DNA of 64,000 bases from Brugia malayi (Eukaryota; Nematoda; Chromadorea; Rhabditida; Onchocercidae). The DNA is taken from positions 3,715,221 to 3,779,220 of the forward strand of contig NW_025062479.1 in assembly GCF_000002995.4 (NCBI RefSeq), in the 5' to 3' direction. Of the stretch, positions 54,116 to 64,000 are shown piece after piece (positions within the stretch are counted from its first letter, which is position 1; every line of letters starts with the position of its first letter). The notes under the pieces were generated by a model. That model worked only from the letters and a program-made list of their open reading frames with translations. It searched no databases and was not told the origin of the DNA. A program made the translations under genes and the position numbers.

Positions 54116-54124
54116 GATTAACAG

Positions 54125-57100
54125 ATGACTTTGTTATGGGAATCTGTACAATTTACAAATGCTGTCGTGCTATTGGCAGCACTTTTTACATGTTCTAAAA
54201 TAGTCGTTATAAAAAGTGCACCAGCCGAAGGACTCGATCCTTTTAAGTTATGCTAAGTTTCTTATCAATTCATTAGCTTATTTCTTATTCGTTGTTTACT
54301 TACCTGAACTTTTCTGTTTGGGTGATTCCCAGGTCCATACCAATTTTCTATTGCGAAAATCAACCTGAGTCACTGATCCTTCAGAGTAAGCAGTTGAATA
54401 ACCTACATATGCAAAATTTTATTGCTAAAATATATATGATGCCGTTTTAGAACTTCTATTTGTCTTTGATTTTCTCTCACAATCATACAATAATTTATCG
54501 CTATAGAAAAGACACTTCCGAAATGCAAAATGAAAATTAGAATACTTCTTAGGCGACTTCAAATTAACTGAGAATCAGCTACTTCATTTTTTCATTTTAT
54601 TAGACGAGATCCACCTGTGATATAACAAACGACACATGTAAAAGTGTTATGCCACGTTATGATGCCTATTTTAGGACATTAGAAAGTCAGATTTTTATAT
54701 TTAATGTTAACGAACTTTTTTCGTTAGCAGAACTGCTGTTACTAAAACAATAAACTGTACGGAATTAATGCTATTAATTGAGGAAACTTATGCTTGGCCA
54801 AACTTCTTTTTACAGTAGTGATTAATAAGAAAAAATAATACTACGAGCAAAGAAAGAAATGAAATCGATATAAACTGTAAGAATCATTATTGCCAGGGAT
54901 TGGGAAAATGTCGAGAAAAATATAACCTACAGCGGTAATGGTGACTAAGAGCACATAGCTGCTAAAGCAGGAAACAAAATATTTTTGTTCCTAGCTATTT
55001 TGAATTTAGATGCATTTGCCAACTACAAGTTTTATGAGCGACATTATATTTTATTTTTATTCATATGAAAAAAAACATTTTAATACAGTTGAAAGGTAAA
55101 TTTTAGTATGGAATTTGATGGGTCCTGCTGATTGATAAAAGGATTTTTTTTTTTATTTATGTTTCCTCCGACACTATGTCGATTTTTGAGCTATGTACAA
55201 AATATTTGTACAGAAGTCTAATGTGAAATTGTTCCTGATTGATAGGAGACATTTGGTATAAAAAAGACCATTTAATAAGCAGGATTAAGCGAGGAATATT
55301 ATTAATTATAGAACAAAGAACTGGTATCGTCAAGCATCGAAGATGGTAATGATGCACATAGACATTACGGGATATCATTATTTAAATTCCAGTGGGAACA
55401 TGTTAGTGCGCCGCTTGCCATTGCTTTTTGGTTTTTTACGGTCACCATCATGAAAATTAGTTAGTGTTTTTTATCTTTTGACGAATTTGGTCGATTGAAT
55501 TGAAATTAATCAAGTTCTGTTAAAATTTAAATAAAATGTTTCCTTGTAATAGGAATTAGAAATCAATTCAGTTACAAAATTGCAGTTTTTCATCGTTTTC
55601 GAAGTATCCATAGTTTATTGCCCGATTCAGCATTATTAATTGTCCTTGGCTTATTTTTTGGCTATGTCTTTCATCTCGTTTATCCGGACGAGGTAGGCTT
55701 TTTTTGTTGGATAAAGAAGTATTTTTGGTTCCATCCGCTTGTTGCTCTATTTATAGAAATTATGCAAAGCAATATAACCTTTGCTTTATGAATTAGGTGT
55801 TTAATCAGTGCAGTAAAAAAATCATAAATTCCCCTGCTCTTAACCATCTTTCAGCAGATGTATCTAAAACCAGACTGGTTCTTCTTATATCTCTTGCCAC
55901 CTATTGCGCTTGATGCTGGTTATTTCATGCCTAATAAAGATTTTTTCAGGTGATCATTCAGACGTTTCACTTTCTTCACCACTTATTAAGTTCTTTATAG
56001 TTTTGCAGTCCATTCATTTTCATTTACAGGAATTTTGGAACTATAATGACTTACGCTGTTGTTGGTACATTATGGAATGTTTTCGCAATCGGTAACTTCT
56101 GATTTGCACTTAATGTCATTATTTTAGCATATCGAAATTCCCTTATTTCCCCTGTCCTCAATTTCTCTTTGAATGAGAATTTGTCCTACAATTTCTGAAT
56201 AAATTTTTGCGATGGAAATGTCACTTTCCAAGTGTAAAGTGCAAATTAGGACATTTCTTGAGTATCTGTGAATTAACACGTAGATTCAGTTACTCGGTTT
56301 TTGTTTTATTACAGGAAATCCATCTGTGATATTATACATGACAAATATTAAAGTGCTATTCCGAAAGTTCTATGTCTTTTTGTTCTTTCTTCCCCAAGTG
56401 TAGTGCTACTGCATCCACTTTCTTTCCAGGAATGACATTGTACTTTTTACATGATTATTTCAAAGTGCGTACTTCATTGATCGAACTTTTGCTGTTTTCG
56501 ACTTTAATATCTGCTGTGGATCCAGTAGCCGTTCTTTGTGTATTTGAAGAAATTCATGTTAATCAGCTACTTTATATCTGTGTATTTGGTGAATCATTGT
56601 TAAACGATGCCGTAACGATTGTAAGATTTTAAATACTGAGCAAATAGAGTTGCTCACAGGAATTTTGAACGCTAAAAGTAAGAATGTAGGTTTCTGATAT
56701 AAGTCACAAATAATTGGATCAGCAAATTACCGTCTTAACTAACTGCGATTAAATTTTAAGGTGCTCTATCAAACCTTCAATGCTATGGTAGATGCAGGTA
56801 GTCTTACCGGTGCAGATTATGCTACAGCGGCTTCTTCATTTTTTGTTGTTTCATTTGGTGGTTTGCTAATCGGGCTGATTTGGGCTATCTTTACTGGCTT
56901 TACAACCAAGTAATATAAGAATGAAAAAATGCCACTTACAAATTTTTTACTTCAAATAAATGCAAGTTATTCATTTACAGTATTGTGTAGATTTACAGGA
57001 GAAATTTTCAGGCACTCGCAGCACCTGAATGTTGTCCAACCGCTAATATGCTTGCTTTTTCCGTATCTTGCATACTTAACAGCAGAAATGGTTGCTATGT

Positions 57101-60100
57101 CCGGCATTTTAGCGTTCGTTTATAGGTCACTACTTATGGCTTTAAAAACTAAATGAATTGGCACTGTAGTTTCTGATTTACAGAATTGTTATATGTGGAC
57201 TAGCCATGAAACAATTTGTTGTGGGCAACTTATCGCGGAAATCGCTTGTTACTGTGCAGTACTTTATGAAAACACTCTCGTCAAGGTTTAATTTTCATAA
57301 ATTTAGATTTAAAATTGTAACATAAACTTGTTGTTAAACAAATAAATTTAAATCTTTAAATTTTTAGTTGTGAGGCCTTGATTTTCGTTTATCTTGGTAT
57401 ATCAGCTGTTTCAAAGAATCACGATTGGGATGCTGTGTTCATTGTTAGCACTTTAATTAGTTGTCTTGTTCAACGCTTTATCGGTACATCATTCATTTTT
57501 TCTTTTATTTTTTTTCAGAAGAATTAAATATTTACTACTGAATGAACTGAGTTACTTATTCTCCACTTAACACAATTCTTTTGTGTTTAGATGATGTGCA
57601 TCAAGCTTTATATTGTTGCTTTTTTCGTTAGGATGTTACTGTTAATTTTTCTTCAGGCGTTTTCTTCCTTACTTATCTTTTAAATATACATCGAGTGCAG
57701 GCAATTGACCTGGTTGATCAATTCATCATGAGTTATGGCGGCATTCGAGGTGCTGTGTGTTATGGCCTCGTTATGTCTCTTGACCCTTTAGTCAGTTTAC
57801 TTTCAAACTGTTTTTTTATTTTATTTTGATTTGAACTATATCTTTATCATTACTTGTCGTAGTTCTTCTCTCGTAACAAAGTATAATATGCTCAAAAAGA
57901 TTCTACAGTTCCAAAAATTTCAAAAAGTAAAGTTCGGACCACATTCTCCCATCTTTTTATATTTACTCTTCACTTTTTTTCTTTTTCCTTATTAGTATAT
58001 ATAACTTTTTAATGTTCTGTTATATTTCCCCAATTCTGGACTTGAGAATTTTATTGCTGACTGGATCAAAATCGTTTTGAAAATTTTAGTCAATGAAGGC
58101 TAAAAACATGTTCGCATCCTGCACTATTGTTGTCATATTATTCACTGTTTTTGCTCAGGTATGATAAATTGTATTTTCAGAATATGTTAGATTTTAATAT
58201 CACTTCTACCGTAAAATTAGTTGAAATGTTAACAGAGCATAGCGTATAAGAAATGCATCATGCTGAAAATGCTTCCTTTAGTTAAGTCCAATTCTACTCC
58301 TTCAAATAATTTCATTGACAGGGTGGAACAATAAAACAGCTAGTGAAATTATTAGAAGTTAAACAAAACGAAGTGCACAAGAAGACTGTTTTTGAAATGG
58401 TCGGCGAGAATGTATGTTTTATAAAAAAAGTTCCAAATTTTTTTCTTTTTTTTTGGACCTAATAATTTTCTTGTTATTCTTTAACTACTTTTTCATATCA
58501 GTAAAATAGCAGCATTGTACTTTGTACTAACACATTAAGGTAATCGATAATATGATGACTGGTGTAGAAGGAATAACTGGTTATCGTGGCCAATACTGGG
58601 TAGGCTTCTTTTTCCATTTCCTTTGTTTAAAATTGCTTTATTTCCAATAAGCATTTCTCGAATGTATAAGAAAATTTTTCAGTACCGTCAAGCATTCAAT
58701 AAATTTGCGGAGAATTACGTAAAACCCTATTTAATGAGTAATGCAAAATCTGGAGCAGATCGTTTGGTTGATTATCATGAACACATTCAAGTAAGATGCT
58801 GTCAGTTGGTTTCAAATTTGTTTAGTGTTTATTCTTATCGTTCTAATTCATTTTTAGGTAAAAGAAGCAGTTCAGCATTTAAAAGTACATGGTAGTTTTG
58901 CCGGTTTGCCAACTGCACAAAGTAAAGTGAATCTTGAACAAGCGACGATCGAAACTTCACAACTGGTCTTAGGCAATCAGTAAGTGTGCTTATTTATGTA
59001 CATCAACATTTTACTTTCTTTCATGCTTTCAAAAGAGATACTACCAAACTCCAAGTTTAGGTGAATGATTCTCTAATTTAGTTGATATTTTGATTTCTTT
59101 AACGTAAGTTAAATAAATTAACAGATTTACCAGGATATACACAAGAAACAATCTGGAAGCCAACCGTTTATCTGTGTTAGCTGAAATGCAAGTGAAAATT
59201 CCTCGTAATGAATCAATCAGCGTATTTCTAAGAGATAAATTCAATGAACTCAATTCGGTACTAATTTTCCAGTCACTTGTTTGCGTTTATCTTATTAACT
59301 ACTTTCTTAAGACAGTAAATTTGGAAAGTGATCACAAAAAGTTTATAATACTAGTCAACTCAGGTTTATAAAATATAGTTTCTAGATATTTGCGCCATTA
59401 TTTAACGATATGCTTCTTTTTTTAGCCTGTATCCACTGGTGTATACAGCCGACATTTACTAGATATTGATAACACACCACGTTCATCTTCTAAACGACAG
59501 GATTTTCAAAAAGTTTGTTTGTCCTTTTTTTCTCATTTTTTGTACGGAAAGTACAATATTATTGCTGATGGACAGATGCGGTAGGAGTTACTAATTTGTT
59601 TCTCTTGTATACTTTATTGTGAGCACTATTTAAAAGAACTATTATTCAGCAGAACCATCAAAGTTCTCTCTAGCAAATAAAGATGCTACTGCAACGCGTA
59701 TTTACTTCATGAAATTAAACTGATGTTCTTCATAGTTTTAACTTATTAGTAGTACTTTGTGTGTCATTCCAGCAGTTTCATGCTTTGATGATGGCAATGC
59801 ATGTAAATGATATCTGTAATCTGCTGAACCCTGAAGTATATAGGCTAATTTACAGGGCAATTCGTTTGACGCACTTGATAGTGAAGCATATCATATGACG
59901 TATCCGTACTGCAAAAATACTCGCACAAGACGACAGACAGCATACGATGCTGCTAATTCCGATCAAACAGATAAACACTCCAGAAAGACCACTATCGCAT
60001 TGCATAAAAGTTCCGATAGTGATGCGCTTACTTTCAATATTGATTCTTGTATGATTTTGCTATATCTCATTGTTTCAAGAAAGTCTTCTGATTCTTCTGA

Positions 60101-60782
60101 TTTTTTAAACTCCATTATATCTATTAAAATGATTCCTTAGTTGAAACCTTAAGCCTACTGAGACATTTCTCCCATTTTATTATTCTACTGCAAGCCTCTT
60201 TCAGCAAAACCTCGTTTTTTAATTACTAGCGAATCTGCTTCACCACCCAATGCACCACGCTTTTCGCATCGGAAAAGTTCAGAAAAAGATTTGCAGGAAA
60301 GTACGATTTCAGATTTCCAGTTTGTATCATGTAGTTCATTCTTCAAATATATTTTATGAAGCATTTACACCAGAAAAATTGTCGAGAGAACCTTCAATTT
60401 GTTTATTTAGTTTAGTGATTGAAACGAGCACTGGTAGGAAGTCGTCATTCTCTAACCTGATATTACCCGGCGAAACAACTACCGGCAAGCTTTTTAAATT
60501 AAGAAATTTACCTGTTTTTAAAATCCTCTCTGTAAAATTTTTAAGTTCGCTGGGTGAACCTCCGTTTTAAATGATTATATGCCTTTTGGCCTCTTTTTAA
60601 ATTTTCATGAGTTTGCGCTTCTTTCAGAAAAATTGCAGTTAGAAGAAAGACCAAGGAAACTTTCATCAGGTCTCAAAGCCTTTCTAACGAAAGAAGCAAG
60701 TGAGAAAATGACTTTATCACCAGTACATGAAGATGATGAAAATGCAGAATCATCCAGCAATGAACGAGAGAGATGCAGCTGA
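54125..60782 (+). CDS. Na+/H+ exchanger (NHE/SLC9 family)
   Basis: A membrane antiporter exchanging Na+ for H+ in pH and volume control. Twenty-one exons join in frame to 777 codons: 54125-54215, 55586-55692, 55855-55949, 56030-56091, 56430-56620, 56761-56909, 57012-57113, 57184-57285, 57368-57483, 57657-57790, 58090-58158, 58322-58411, 58540-58599, 58683-58790, 58858-58979, 59125-59257, 59426-59512, 59856-60048, 60205-60300, 60362-60433, 60628-60782. Key blocks are [12 protein letters not shown] (about 79-90), SAVDPVAVL...[10 protein letters not shown] (146-180; Asp178 matches the transport Asp of NHE1), [24 protein letters not shown] and [10 protein letters not shown] (Arg369, matching NHE1 Arg454). 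The cytosolic tail starts near residue 390 with [14 protein letters not shown] and ends in an acidic, Ser-rich stretch. The 57113 donor is weak but phase-correct, and exons 20-21 rest on phase only. It resembles plasma-membrane NHE1-5 and the nematode nhx genes; I cannot name the paralog. Confidence 0.93.
54511..54655 (+). repeat. Dispersed repeat copy A in exchanger intron 1
   Basis: This aligns with 56221-56360 in intron 4 of the same gene. Shared pieces in order are CACTT.CC, AAATTAG, TTCTT, GAATTAAC or AATTAACTGA, TTTTATTA, the block GAAATCCATCTGTGATAT or GAGATCCACCTGTGATAT, and AAGTG.TAT. Copies are diverged and carry no coding motifs. It may be a short mobile element. Confidence 0.65.
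56221..56360 (+). repeat. Dispersed repeat copy B in exchanger intron 4
   Basis: Partner of 54511-54655, same orientation, about 1.7 kb downstream. It sits wholly inside the intron 56092-56429 and makes that intron longer than most others of the gene. Confidence 0.65.
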
Positions 60783-62220
60783 AATGGTAGAACAAAATCA
60801 TTTTAACTTTGTTGATTTAGCTTTTGAAAAATATATTTGGAATTCCTTAGGAATTCATAATTTTTAATCTTAAGATACTAAAGGATCAAAAATTATTGCT
60901 AGAGCACTTTGTGCGACCTTCGATTGTGCTGTTTTCATTTTTCATTTTCTGTGTTTTGTATTTTGAATTGTATTAAGTTACCCTTTTTGTAGGTGCTAAA
61001 TTACTCGTGATTAAATGAAAAAATAAGTCTAAGTAAGATGATATGAATTAAGAGGACGAGAAAAGTCAATGTTATAATATCTTTATATAATATTGATTTG
61101 TGAATGAAGGTTATAATTGGATCTGTTTCTGCTAGCCACTGTTCGAGTGTAAATGATTCTTTCAACTTGCGAATCCTACAGTTGTGGATAGAGTAGTGTT
61201 CGGTTTTTTTCTTATGTTCCTATTTTTCTTTGTCCGGCAAATTCGCTTAATCTTTCTGAAATTAGTTATTTAGGAATTCATCAGCTTGCATTAGTCATAA
61301 TTTCGAAATGAGACTTTTCTGAGTCAAACTGTGACTTATTTTATTATTTTTATATCTCTTCCTATTCGTCAACTCATCACTATTTCCTTGAATATCCATC
61401 AACTCAGTTAAAATTTACATATAGATATCAGGAGTTGTTGAATTATGAGGCTTTTTTGCAATATTGTTAGCTGATCTGAGCGTTATAAATTACTAGATTT
61501 CGCAAATGAAATGATTCCTTAATTTTCTCTTATTTTTTTTGCCAAAATTTCGTCAAAACGAAATATTCTGTCATACTAGTATTTCAATTCTTTTCTATAG
61601 TTACTCTCAAGTGTACTGTCTTCATCCAGTTTATATTTGTTTGAATTCGATCTAACTCCATTTGCTTTTACTTTTTCTTAAATTATTGTTTTTTGTCTTT
61701 CGTTACCATACATGTGAATTATTTCATCTTGAAATTCATCTTGGCTTGCCTTTTTCAATTTCGTAGAATATGTTACCTCCATGCCTTTTCGCTTTAGCTG
61801 CATGTTCCAACTACTTACTTATGCCACCTTGCCGTCTTATTAGTGGCCATATCAGAACTGGTTTCTAGGCGAAGTTTAAGTGGATTAAGAATGTTTGACT
61901 TCATTATCGCTCTAATCTTAATAGCTTGCAAGAACGAATACCAGAAATGTTTTCCAGGTTTTACTACAGTAATATATATATTAAAGGAATAAAACTTCAC
62001 TGGCGTAAGTTATTTGTGGTAATACAACAATCATTTTGTAATCAAATTCTTTTAAATAATCTCGACTCCTGTTTACAATCTTGAGAATGGCTTTTCCTGT
62101 TCATGCTATTTGAAGTTGTCATAGTAACCTTCATTAGTTCCTCTGTCCTCAAAATCCTGTCTTCGTGTGCAAATTATCTACTCTGGACACAGAACTTTTG
62201 GTGTTGAAGTGAAATTCAAG
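60783..62220. other. Gap between exchanger and WDR54-like genes
   Basis: About 1.4 kb of AT-rich sequence, containing the 3' UTR of the exchanger and the promoter or operon spacer of the next gene on the same strand. The spacing is longer than is typical for nematode operons, so independent promoters are more likely. A 61-codon minus-strand frame at 61815-62000 shows no domains. Confidence 0.5.
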
Positions 62221-63832
62221 ATGTTCGAATTGCGGCAAGAAATTTTAATGTCTACTGGAAGCGTTTCTCATTCACCGAATAATCTATCAGTTTTCTTTCA
62301 TGAAGCAAAAGATCTGACTCTTGCTTGTATGGTACATGAGGATCAGGTTCGTTATTCTTTCTTGACTTTCTCTTATATATTATATATCCTGTTAATGTTG
62401 TGCAGAGATGCTTTCTATTGCTTTTATAATGATTACTTAATTTGTCTGTATGAATTATTTTCCATATGTAGCATTAATTTCGCAAAATCATCTGTTAAAT
62501 CGCGTTATTGATTATTATCAAATTCCTTCTCAATATCTAACTGGCGTCAGTTGAATTGACTTTTCTTGCCTTTTTAACGATAGATTTGTGGTCATCGCAA
62601 AATACAATAACAGCTTACGGTTTTATGGCAGTGCTTTAATAAACATAATTTTATAGAAACCATAAATCTTTGCTCAGCATTTTCGAGTGCAACCAACACT
62701 AAAAAGGTGAAAAGATATATGAAATACATCGGATTTTATGGTTATTCCAGTTAAGAATAAATTGAATTTTCAAGTGAAAGTAAAAAATTTTCAAAGAAAT
62801 AATTTTCCTCTTGTTAAGGATGCAGCACTGATCTTCCATTAGGGTCAATAATCAATTCCAGATTGCAATATTAAACTGGGATCAAGGCCTGAATAGTTTT
62901 ACATGTAATAATCTGCCAATCAAAGCTAATAACTTCGATGCGCCCGTTATCGTACTGCAAGCGAAATACTGCACGCCAGTGTGCAGAACATTTCCTCTTT
63001 TGGTTATTACTACTTCCAAGGGAGTAATGGTGACTTTATTTTTTTTATAAGCTCCATTTTTAAAGTTTTTAGGAACTCCGGTTATTTCTTTACCTTGTTT
63101 TTAATTACTAATGATTTTTCTGAATTCTATCTGTTTATTTATAGATTTACGATGTGAAAACTTTCAAATTACTTGCATGGAACGAGATGAGTGATGTGCG
63201 TTTTTTTCATCTATCCTATAGTTTAAATAATTAGTATTTCTCGCTAACATTTCCAGGTCATCATTGAGTATTCTATATTTCGTAAACATTGTTGAAAGAA
63301 TTTCTTGAATCTTTCTGTATAGTTCAGCTTGTTTATCTGCTTGAAACATCTTTTTAGACTTCAGAACCAGCAACAAGAGGTGAACAAACATATCGCTTTA
63401 CAAAAGGAATTACTTATGTAGAAAACTTGATAGCTGTTGGTAGGCTATACCATTTACGATTATAAAGAAAGAAATAAGAATTTGCAATCATTTCAATTTA
63501 ATTCTCAAAACTTCGACGTATTCAAGCTTTGTTTTCAGGATCACATTTAGGAGAATTGCTAGTATTCAGCTGCTCAGGTGAAAATTCCGTAACTTTCAAA
63601 AGAAGTGTCCAGGTTTTTCATCCTTTTTATTATTCATTTCTGCATCGAATCTTTCTTTCATAGGGATGAAAATGTGGCAATTATTCTAAACAAGCTTTCA
63701 GGAGCATGATTTTGCAATAGCTGATGTAGCTACTTGCCGTTTTGATGATTTAACGTGTTCTTGCGATGTTTCGGGTAATATCGCTGTTTGGGTCAAAAAT
63801 TTCAAAAGTGTTCAGAAAAAATTCAGTACTGG
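62221..63832 (+). CDS. WDR54: WD-repeat protein, WDR54-like (partial, 5' part)
   Basis: Six exons are in the window: 62221-62346, 62862-63029, 63145-63195, 63358-63439, 63539-63612, 63702-63832; the gene continues past the right edge (the last exon ends in phase 2 before gtgtgt). The chain starts MFELRQEILMSTGS, then NNLSVFFHEAKDLTLACMVHE, which parallels the start of human WDR54 (NNLSV..., VVHG). Next come PLLVITTSKGVMIYDVKTF, GITYVENLIAVGSHLGELLVF and DFAIADVATCRFDDLTCSCDVSGNIAVWVK, typical WD blades ending in IYD, LLVF and IAVW. The start is the first ATG, three bases after a possible acceptor (attcaag). WDR54 in mammals has been linked to signalling scaffolds, but its role is poorly known. 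Another WD-repeat protein is the alternative. Confidence 0.8.
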
Positions 63833-64000
63833 GTGTGTAGCTTTTGATTTGGATCTTTTGAAAAAATTGTATTGTTTGTATTTGAAACTTTCGCACTAAT
63901 GAAGTCTAATGAAGCTATTATTAAACTCAGTTCTATCTTCATAATTTTGGCATAATTGATCATAACGACATGCTTTTAATTAGCATAGTTGCTTAAGTAA
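63833..64000 (+). other. Intron of the WDR54-like gene running off the right edge
   Basis: It starts with a gtgtgtag donor after ACT-GG. No acceptor followed by WD-like coding sequence is visible before the end of the window, so the rest of the gene lies beyond it. Confidence 0.7.

Larger units (their letters stand above)
47656..54124. other. AT-rich region without supportable genes
   Basis: The left end may hold extra 5' sequence of the phospholipase locus. A minus-strand open stretch at about 47656-47757 upstream of the tentative start reads CWCDLYQCKCEITSKGLYDE and stays in frame, but no splice partner was found. The rest holds short frames without motifs, a tandem repeat at 50817-50983 and the promoter side of the Na+/H+ exchanger gene. 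Confidence 0.45.

Noticed and set aside
1..64000. CRISPR arrays, prokaryotic defence or phage modules
   Set aside because: No regular repeat-spacer array or uninterrupted bacterial-style gene was seen; all recognised genes are intron-rich animal genes.

Overview
The window looks like nuclear DNA of a nematode, probably a clade III (filarial or spirurid) worm. It is strongly AT-rich. The genes are cut into many short exons by introns with GT...TTTCAG-type borders. Several genes start a few bases after a 3' splice acceptor, as expected for spliced-leader trans-splicing. There is also a decayed BEL/Pao LTR retrotransposon and a nematode-style 7TM receptor. The species is inference; no ribosomal or mitochondrial marker is present. 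I joined exons by reading frame, splice-site phase and remembered family motifs, and ran no alignment.

Layout: (1) 408-6463 (+), a complete Rab3 GTPase-activating protein catalytic subunit (RAB3GAP1 / rbg-1), 20 exons, 1005 codons. (2) 7448-10319 (-), a cytosolic protein tyrosine phosphatase, convergent with rbg-1; its signature loop is intact but its WPD loop reads W-L-D. (3) 14604-19878 (-), a degenerate BEL/Pao element with two diverged LTRs. (4) 20960-29026 (-), a seven-exon 7TM receptor spread over 8 kb by two introns of about 3 kb. (5) 29027-42286, about 13 kb in which I can support no gene. (6) 42287-47655 (-), a type II membrane phospholipase D (PLD3/PLD4-like) locus that keeps both HxK motifs but carries three apparent lesions, so it is called a pseudogene. 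(7) 47656-54124, AT-rich and without a supportable gene. (8) 54125-60782 (+), a complete Na+/H+ exchanger, 21 exons, 777 codons. (9) 62221 to the right edge (+), the 5' part of a WDR54-like WD-repeat gene.

The genes are unrelated housekeeping or sensory functions (vesicle traffic, phosphotyrosine signalling, chemosensation, pH control), each with its own intergenic space; nothing suggests a cluster or operon. No CRISPR array, prokaryotic mobile system or clearly new multi-gene system was found. The most interesting items are the PLD lesions, the altered WPD loop, the duplication spanning the rbg-1 stop codon, and a repeat family shared by two Na+/H+ exchanger introns.
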